Assembly (NCBI RefSeq): GCF_000147715.2 | Contig: NC_017934.1 | Location: forward strand, 1,984,001 to 2,048,000 | Source: Mesotoga prima MesG1.Ag.4.2 | GTDB taxonomy: Bacteria > Thermotogota > Thermotogae > Petrotogales > Kosmotogaceae | Length of the DNA: 64,000 bases | Reading direction: 5' to 3' | Shown here: piece by piece, positions 59,870 through 64,000 of the stretch | Position numbering within the stretch: the first letter of the stretch is position 1 | Layout of the letters: the number at the start of each line of letters is the position of its first letter | Translations under genes and position numbers: made by a program | Notes under the pieces: model-generated | Told to the model about the DNA's origin: nothing | The model's input: only the letters and a program-made list of their open reading frames with translations | Database searches by the model: none

Positions 59870-61120
59870 CTAGAAGAGTTCTCTCCTTACTCTCGTAGCA
59901 GAGTCTTTAAGTGCATCTAGCGGAGTTGATTTTCCATACATTATTTGCTCTATCAAAAATGTTGTGAGAATTTCCTGAACTTCAACAGTCTTCGTAGTCA
60001 AAGCCGGTGGAACGGCGTAGGCAACGTGGCTCGCATAAGCAGCGAACTTCGGATTGTCCTCCATATACTCCTGGAAGATGGGATTCGTCAACAGGTCTTC
60101 CCTTGCCGGAGGAAGATTGGTGAACTCCATCCACTTTCTGTCTTTTTCAATATCCGAATAGACCCACTTAATGAATTTCCATGCAGCCTCTCTGTGCTTT
60201 GTGGTGGCGAACATTACAAGCCCCTTGGTATCTGCGAAAGTGTAGATCGGTTTGTCCTCCGGATAATCATCGGGAACCGGAGGGGGAACGATTGTTATAT
60301 GATCGAAGACATCGGGGAAGAGATTTCTCGCCTGGTTTATCTCCCACGGGCCGAAGATCCCTCCAAGGACAACACCGAAATAGAAAGGATTGCTTCCTAG
60401 ATCAACTGCCGTCCAGTTGTTTCTGAACATGGTATCCATGAATGTGACGACTTTCTCGCCAGTCTCATTGTTGAAAAGCGCTCTGGCTTTTTCAACATCT
60501 AGATATGGAGCTCCTTCACTCGCGGCATAGTAGTAGGTTATGAAGTCGTACCATCGGTCGTACCAGTTTCTTCCCATTACCACAAGTGCTCCGTACTTCT
60601 CGTACGGCACGGAATACTTCTCGCTTATCTCGTAGATCTCAGAGTAGGTTCTCGGCGGTCTGTCATACCCAAGTTCCTTCAAGATGTCTGATCTCCACCA
60701 CATCATTATAGGGTTAGAATAGATCGGGAGTACGTAATAGTTATCTCCGAACTTCCAGTTTTCAACGATGGAGGTCATCTTTCTTTGCTCCATGAGTTCC
60801 CAGAAATCAGGGAAAGAGTTGAGGGGAATAAGTATATCTGCTTCGATGAGTTGTGCGGCGAATCCCGAAAATATGTTCGTACAGATATCTGGCATTCTTC
60901 CGGAAGCGATTGAAGTAAGGATAGCCTCTTCTGAGGTTCCCGCAGCGGGAATAGTCGACCACTTGATCTGGATATCGGGGTTGTTTTCATTCCACTCAGC
61001 CACTACTTCCTTCCAGAAGCTTTCTTGGAGAGGATTGGGCGCTGTCCAGAAGACAAGTTCAACGGCGAACAATCCCACAAAGAGACACGAAAACAAAGTT
61101 AACAGAATCAATCTTTTCAT
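59870..61120 (-). CDS. Sugar ABC transporter substrate-binding protein
   Basis: The 416-residue binding protein has a signal peptide (KRLILLTLFSCLFVGLFA) and a mature part beginning VELVFWTAPNPLQESFWKEV, as in family 1 oligosaccharide-binding proteins. Aromatic residues that stack on sugars are frequent (MWWRSD, NWYDRWYDF, YYAASEGAPY). It brings the sugar to the two permeases downstream. ATG follows GGGAGGTAAATCAC. Confidence 0.9.
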   Translation of the reverse strand: MKRLILLTLFSCLFVGLFAVELVFWTAPNPLQESFWKEVVAEWNENNPDIQIKWSTIPAAGTSEEAILTSIASGRMPDICTNIFSGFAAQLIEADILIPLNSFPDFWELMEQRKMTSIVENWKFGDNYYVLPIYSNPIMMWWRSDILKELGYDRPPRTYSEIYEISEKYSVPYEKYGALVVMGRNWYDRWYDFITYYYAASEGAPYLDVEKARALFNNETGEKVVTFMDTMFRNNWTAVDLGSNPFYFGVVLGGIFGPWEINQARNLFPDVFDHITIVPPPVPDDYPEDKPIYTFADTKGLVMFATTKHREAAWKFIKWVYSDIEKDRKWMEFTNLPPAREDLLTNPIFQEYMEDNPKFAAYASHVAYAVPPALTTKTVEVQEILTTFLIEQIMYGKSTPLDALKDSATRVRRELF

Positions 61121-61137
61121 GTGATTTACCTCCCTTT

Positions 61138-62115
61138 CTATAAAGTGCTTTCTCTCTGGACAAATTCAGTGAATAGAGAAATCTTTGTTGGACGCGGTTC
61201 ATTACCAATTAGCAGACTTTGAAGCCTCCTAGATCCAACTACTCCCATCTCATGCTTGAATATCTTGAAAGTAGTCAGCGAGGGAGTAGTGGCCGAGGAG
61301 TTGACGATATCATCGAAACCCAAGATCGACACCTCCTCCGGTATCTTTATTCCTCTGGCTTGTAGCTCTTCCATCGCTCTTATCGCGGCGGTGTCGTTGC
61401 ATCCAAATACGGCATCGGGAAGTCCGTATCTAGAAAGCAACAGATCGATGATTGCGCTCATATTATCATTATCTTCATCGTATTCATAAGCTTTGGGAAG
61501 ATATCCGGCGCCTTCCATTGCAGAAATGTAGCCGTCAAAGCGGTCCTTGAACCCAAAGTGCGAAAGGGGTCCGTGGATATTTACAATCTTCTTGAGTCCT
61601 TTTGAAATTAGTTTCTTCATTCCGTAAATTGCCCCGTCATAACCGTCAGATACAACGCAGTCGACCTTTACGCCAGCGAGATACTGATCAATCAGAACAA
61701 CCGGTTTCTTAGTCTCCTTTGCTTTTTTTATATCCTCTTCAGTAATCTCTCCACCTATCAGCAGGTATCCATCGTAGTCTTCCGAAAAATTATTTGAAGG
61801 AACAAGACTTCCTCGCATGTTGTTCCCCGCGAAAAACTCTTCTATTCCTTTGAGGACAATTGTGTAAAACTGATCGGATTGATCCGACAGGACGCGAAAT
61901 AATCTCTTTCCTGCAACAATTCCAATATTGAACGCGAGCTTTCGACTTGCCAGAAAACTCGCGACTTTTGAAGGCTTGTATTCAAGTTCCTCGACGGCCA
62001 GCATAACCTTTTCTCTTGACTTCTTGGAGACATACCCACTTTTATTGAGCACTCGGGAGACGGTTGCTGTAGATACTTCGGCCAATTTAGCAACATCAGA
62101 AAGCTTAGCGGACAA
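61138..62115 (-). CDS. LacI-family transcriptional regulator
   Basis: The 325-residue protein has the LacI headpiece (KLSDVAKLAEVSTATVSRVLN, then KSREKVMLAVEELEYKPS) and a periplasmic-binding-like sensor domain (GIVAGKRLF, DGYLLIGGEITEE, GCNDTAAIRAMEEL, SILGFDDI). It should repress the mannoside genes until a sugar binds. TTG at 62115 follows GAGGTGAT; an in-frame GTG at 62124 lies inside that site. It is the first gene of the operon and has an operator 19 bases upstream. Confidence 0.9.
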   Translation of the reverse strand: MSAKLSDVAKLAEVSTATVSRVLNKSGYVSKKSREKVMLAVEELEYKPSKVASFLASRKLAFNIGIVAGKRLFRVLSDQSDQFYTIVLKGIEEFFAGNNMRGSLVPSNNFSEDYDGYLLIGGEITEEDIKKAKETKKPVVLIDQYLAGVKVDCVVSDGYDGAIYGMKKLISKGLKKIVNIHGPLSHFGFKDRFDGYISAMEGAGYLPKAYEYDEDNDNMSAIIDLLLSRYGLPDAVFGCNDTAAIRAMEELQARGIKIPEEVSILGFDDIVNSSATTPSLTTFKIFKHEMGVVGSRRLQSLLIGNEPRPTKISLFTEFVQRESTL

Positions 62116-62133
62116 AATTATCACCTCAGTATA

Positions 62134-62147
62134 TGTAAACGCTTACA
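62134..62147. promoter_or_regulatory. LacI-type operator before the regulator gene
   Basis: TGTAAACGCTTACA is a 14-base palindrome with one mismatch and the central CG typical of LacI-family sites. It lies directly upstream of the regulator start, pointing to autoregulation. The rest of the 356-base divergent region holds no gene. Confidence 0.78.
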
Positions 62148-62417
62148 TCTCTAGGATAAATATACCCTTATTTCGACTAGATAATCATGTCTATTCTAGA
62201 TCCTTCTGGAACCTTTAGAAGCTTTTAGACATTGTAGAGATTAAATTTCGCAATATTGCTTTTATTTTCCGCCTTGATGGCTGCCAGGTAGCAATTTTGG
62301 TCAAGAGATAAAGATAAACTTCGCTAGAGGGAGATTAAATTATACAAGAGCTTACTATAATATATGGATGATCAGAGCAGCTCTAGATACTTTTAGAACA
62401 AAAACGCAATTAGATTC

Positions 62418-62447
62418 TATAATTTCAACAATATGTAAGCGATTTCA
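62418..62447 (+). promoter_or_regulatory. -10 box and second LacI-type operator before the secreted protein gene
   Basis: TATAAT at 62418-62423 is a consensus -10; the -35 is poor. TGTAAGCGATTTCA at 62434-62447 matches the first operator in its left arm and centre and lies where RNA polymerase would start, so the divergent gene is probably under the same repressor. Confidence 0.6.
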
Positions 62448-62471
62448 TATCGACCTTAGGGAGGTGTTAAT

Positions 62472-63797
62472 ATGAAAAGGTTCTTGGTTCTTTTCTTCAT
62501 AGTATTCTCAGTTTTTTCTGTTGCTGAAACAGTGAGAGTTCCAGTGTCTGTCAGCTCCTTCACTGGAGAACCCATTGCAGTAACGATATCGATGAGCGAG
62601 ATCCTTGATCTTGTTGGAGTTGACTTTGACGCTAACTGGGATTCGCTGAGAGTAGTTCAGGATGGGGAGGAGCTTCCTTATCAAATTGACGATACCGATC
62701 TTAATGGCAAACTGTCGTCCGGGGATGTTATGGCCTTTCTGATTACAGGACCGGCAGAAATCACGGTTACCGACGATTTCGATATTCTTCCACCGGAGTT
62801 CGATGCAGTGGGAAAGGTTGTGGAGGAAGAAGGACAGTGGCTTATCGAGATTGGAGAAATAACTGCAGTAGCGAATAGCAAGGGTCTAGTAAAGGTTACA
62901 GGCTTTGGAGATGTAGAGGGCACGATAGTAGACGAACTGGGAATTGTGAGAATGTCCGGCTACGTTGGATCTACATACTACGTAGATGGTGAATACGGGC
63001 GACATGAGGAAAAGACAAGTGGAGACTTCATAGTAAAGGAAGCTACAGTTCTTCCGGCAGGCCCCGTAGGAATAACAGTAGTCAGCACGCTTGAAGCCCA
63101 ACCGTTCCTCGGAATAACCCAAAAGATAATCACAACATTATTCAGCAATGGGGATATCATTTCTCATAACACCTTCGAATTTGCGACATACGCCGAACTA
63201 ATGAAACTGCAAATAATGGCAACAAGAGTATTGACTGACGCAGCCGAAGACACGGTCCATACACTCCCGGTATTCAGAAGACTTCTTTGGGCCGATCAGC
63301 TGAATATTACGCCGCTAGAATATTGGCTTGATAGAAATGCGATCATGTTTTCCGGAAACAAACCTTACATAGTTTTTCCGGCTGTCGATTCGATGAGACC
63401 TCTCTGGTGGGGTGCAACATACATTTTTGCCTCCCAGGAGAGCTGGAGAGCCAACTACTCGCAGTCGTTGAAGACTGGTGTAGCAGAGATAAATCCAGAG
63501 GTCCCAGTCGTGGTCGCCGACTATGAAGAGTGGATGGGTGGCCTTACCTGGGTATATGAGAGCAGAGAATTCAGAGACGGATACTTCGAATGGATGCCAG
63601 GTGAGATCGATATCTTCGAGAGTACGAAAGACTACGTATCATCGAATTGGGAAGACTATGTAAAGCACTTTGTGGCAGGAGATGTTGTCAGTTTCAAGAG
63701 GGTTTACTCGATATACAGTGCCGACTCGATAGAGGACTCAATAGAGTTCGTTGAAATGAAGAAGTCAGAGATTCAATCACTCAAAATCGGAGAATAA
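62472..63797 (+). CDS. Secreted protein of unknown function
   Basis: The 441-residue protein has a signal peptide (KRFLVLFFIVFSVFSVAE) and then appears all-beta: VRVPVSVSSFTGEPIAVTIS, a DGEELPYQIDDTDLNGKLSSGD-type strand region and many Trp/Tyr-rich strands in the C-terminal half (PLWWGATYIFASQESW, EEWMGGLTWVYESREF). I do not recognise a family with confidence. The plan resembles large carbohydrate-active or carbohydrate-binding proteins. The LacI-type operator and divergence from the mannoside locus suggest a part in polysaccharide breakdown. ATG follows GGGAGGTGTTAAT. Confidence 0.72.
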   Translation: MKRFLVLFFIVFSVFSVAETVRVPVSVSSFTGEPIAVTISMSEILDLVGVDFDANWDSLRVVQDGEELPYQIDDTDLNGKLSSGDVMAFLITGPAEITVTDDFDILPPEFDAVGKVVEEEGQWLIEIGEITAVANSKGLVKVTGFGDVEGTIVDELGIVRMSGYVGSTYYVDGEYGRHEEKTSGDFIVKEATVLPAGPVGITVVSTLEAQPFLGITQKIITTLFSNGDIISHNTFEFATYAELMKLQIMATRVLTDAAEDTVHTLPVFRRLLWADQLNITPLEYWLDRNAIMFSGNKPYIVFPAVDSMRPLWWGATYIFASQESWRANYSQSLKTGVAEINPEVPVVVADYEEWMGGLTWVYESREFRDGYFEWMPGEIDIFESTKDYVSSNWEDYVKHFVAGDVVSFKRVYSIYSADSIEDSIEFVEMKKSEIQSLKIGE

Positions 63798-63810
63798 CTG
63801 ATCCTTAATG

Positions 63811-63842
63811 AAGGGTGAGAGGCTTCCTCTCACCCTTTTCTT
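63811..63842 (+). terminator. Terminator after the secreted protein gene
   Basis: AAGGGTGAGAGG (63811-63822) pairs perfectly with CCTCTCACCCTT (63826-63837) around CTT, with T-rich sequence after. It ends just before the next ribosome binding site. Confidence 0.85.
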
Positions 63843-63854
63843 TTGGAGGTGCTT

Positions 63855-64000
63855 ATGAAGAGAGCGTTGATCATTCTAGTACTTCTTATTTCGTTGATGC
63901 TTTTAGGAATTGAAGTTCAGATTAATCTGGATCATCTTGAGTTTCTCAGAGATCATTTTGTCGTTGAGGGAGAAAGTGTAATCGGTTACTGGATCTATGC
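63855..64000 (+). CDS. Secreted protein, 5' part (runs off the window)
   Basis: ATG at 63855 follows GGAGGTGCTT. The visible 48 codons start with a signal peptide (KRALIILVLLISLMLLG) and continue VQINLDHLEFLRDHFVVEG. The rest lies outside the window, so no family can be given. It is close behind the secreted unknown protein and may belong to the same locus, although a terminator separates them. Confidence 0.7.
   Translation, partial: MKRALIILVLLISLMLLGIEVQINLDHLEFLRDHFVVEGESVIGYWIY

Noticed and set aside
1-64000. CRISPR arrays, transposases and tRNA genes
   Set aside because: I looked for regularly spaced direct repeats, transposase motifs and tRNA T-arm signatures and found none that held up.

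Overview
The window looks like chromosomal DNA of a mesophilic or moderately thermophilic member of the Thermotogota, most like the Kosmotoga/Mesotoga branch. This is inferred from the gene families, the many TTG and GTG starts behind strong GGAGG-type ribosome binding sites, the mid-40s GC content judged by eye, and an Lpt/Skp set of envelope genes that fits a diderm cell with an outer sheath. Gene density is high and many genes overlap by 1-4 bases. I saw no rRNA, tRNA, CRISPR array, insertion sequence or prophage.

Layout. 1-2850: a truncated metallo-hydrolase, then a decay zone with a nonsense-mutated micro-ORF and a wrecked MATE efflux gene. 2816-9823: isoaspartyl peptidase, then an RpiR regulator divergent from a binding-protein ABC importer that ends in a zinc phospholipase-C-like gene. 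9866-15731: a large GAF/PAS/HD-GYP sensor, a polyferredoxin membrane protein behind a CRP/FNR-type palindrome, an acetyltransferase and a decayed secreted protein. 15877-20669: an OxlT-like transporter and a complete copper module (csoR, copZ, copA, SHOCT protein) with a visible promoter and CsoR-type operator. 20827-31063: hydrolases, relA, dtd, Skp-like protein, lptB, a LOG-like protein, gltX, a pseudopilin-like gene, a HEAT-repeat protein, ecfT and queD. 31388-34906: two convergent paralogous micro-genes of 33 and 32 codons, each with promoter, ribosome binding site and terminator, next to two tandem large regulators with ArsR-type C-termini. 34903-42123: Crp-type regulator, acetyltransferase, flavodoxin-like protein, ABC exporter, an E1-like/ubiquitin-like pair and a cyclic 2,3-diphosphoglycerate synthetase-like GTPase. 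42166-48053: an effector-domain gene beside a broken AraC gene, a broken helix-hairpin-helix gene, then a sugar kinase, rsmE, serS, an LptA-like protein and MarR. 48210-56299: housekeeping genes (rnhB, mazG, SurA-like, MIP18-like, prmC, sirtuin, trpS, scpA, scpB, rluB). 56309-64000: a mannoside-type locus with LacI regulator, binding protein, two permeases and two GH130 proteins (one secreted), facing a secreted unknown protein under a similar operator.

The strongest candidate for an undescribed system is the micro-gene pair at 31388-31891. The two copies share promoter hexamers, a motif inside the promoter spacer, leader motifs and a weak peptide motif (EI-D/E-KAR plus an aromatic tail), and they lie beside two paralogous putative regulators. 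Five gene remnants in 64 kb also show that this genome is actively losing accessory genes.
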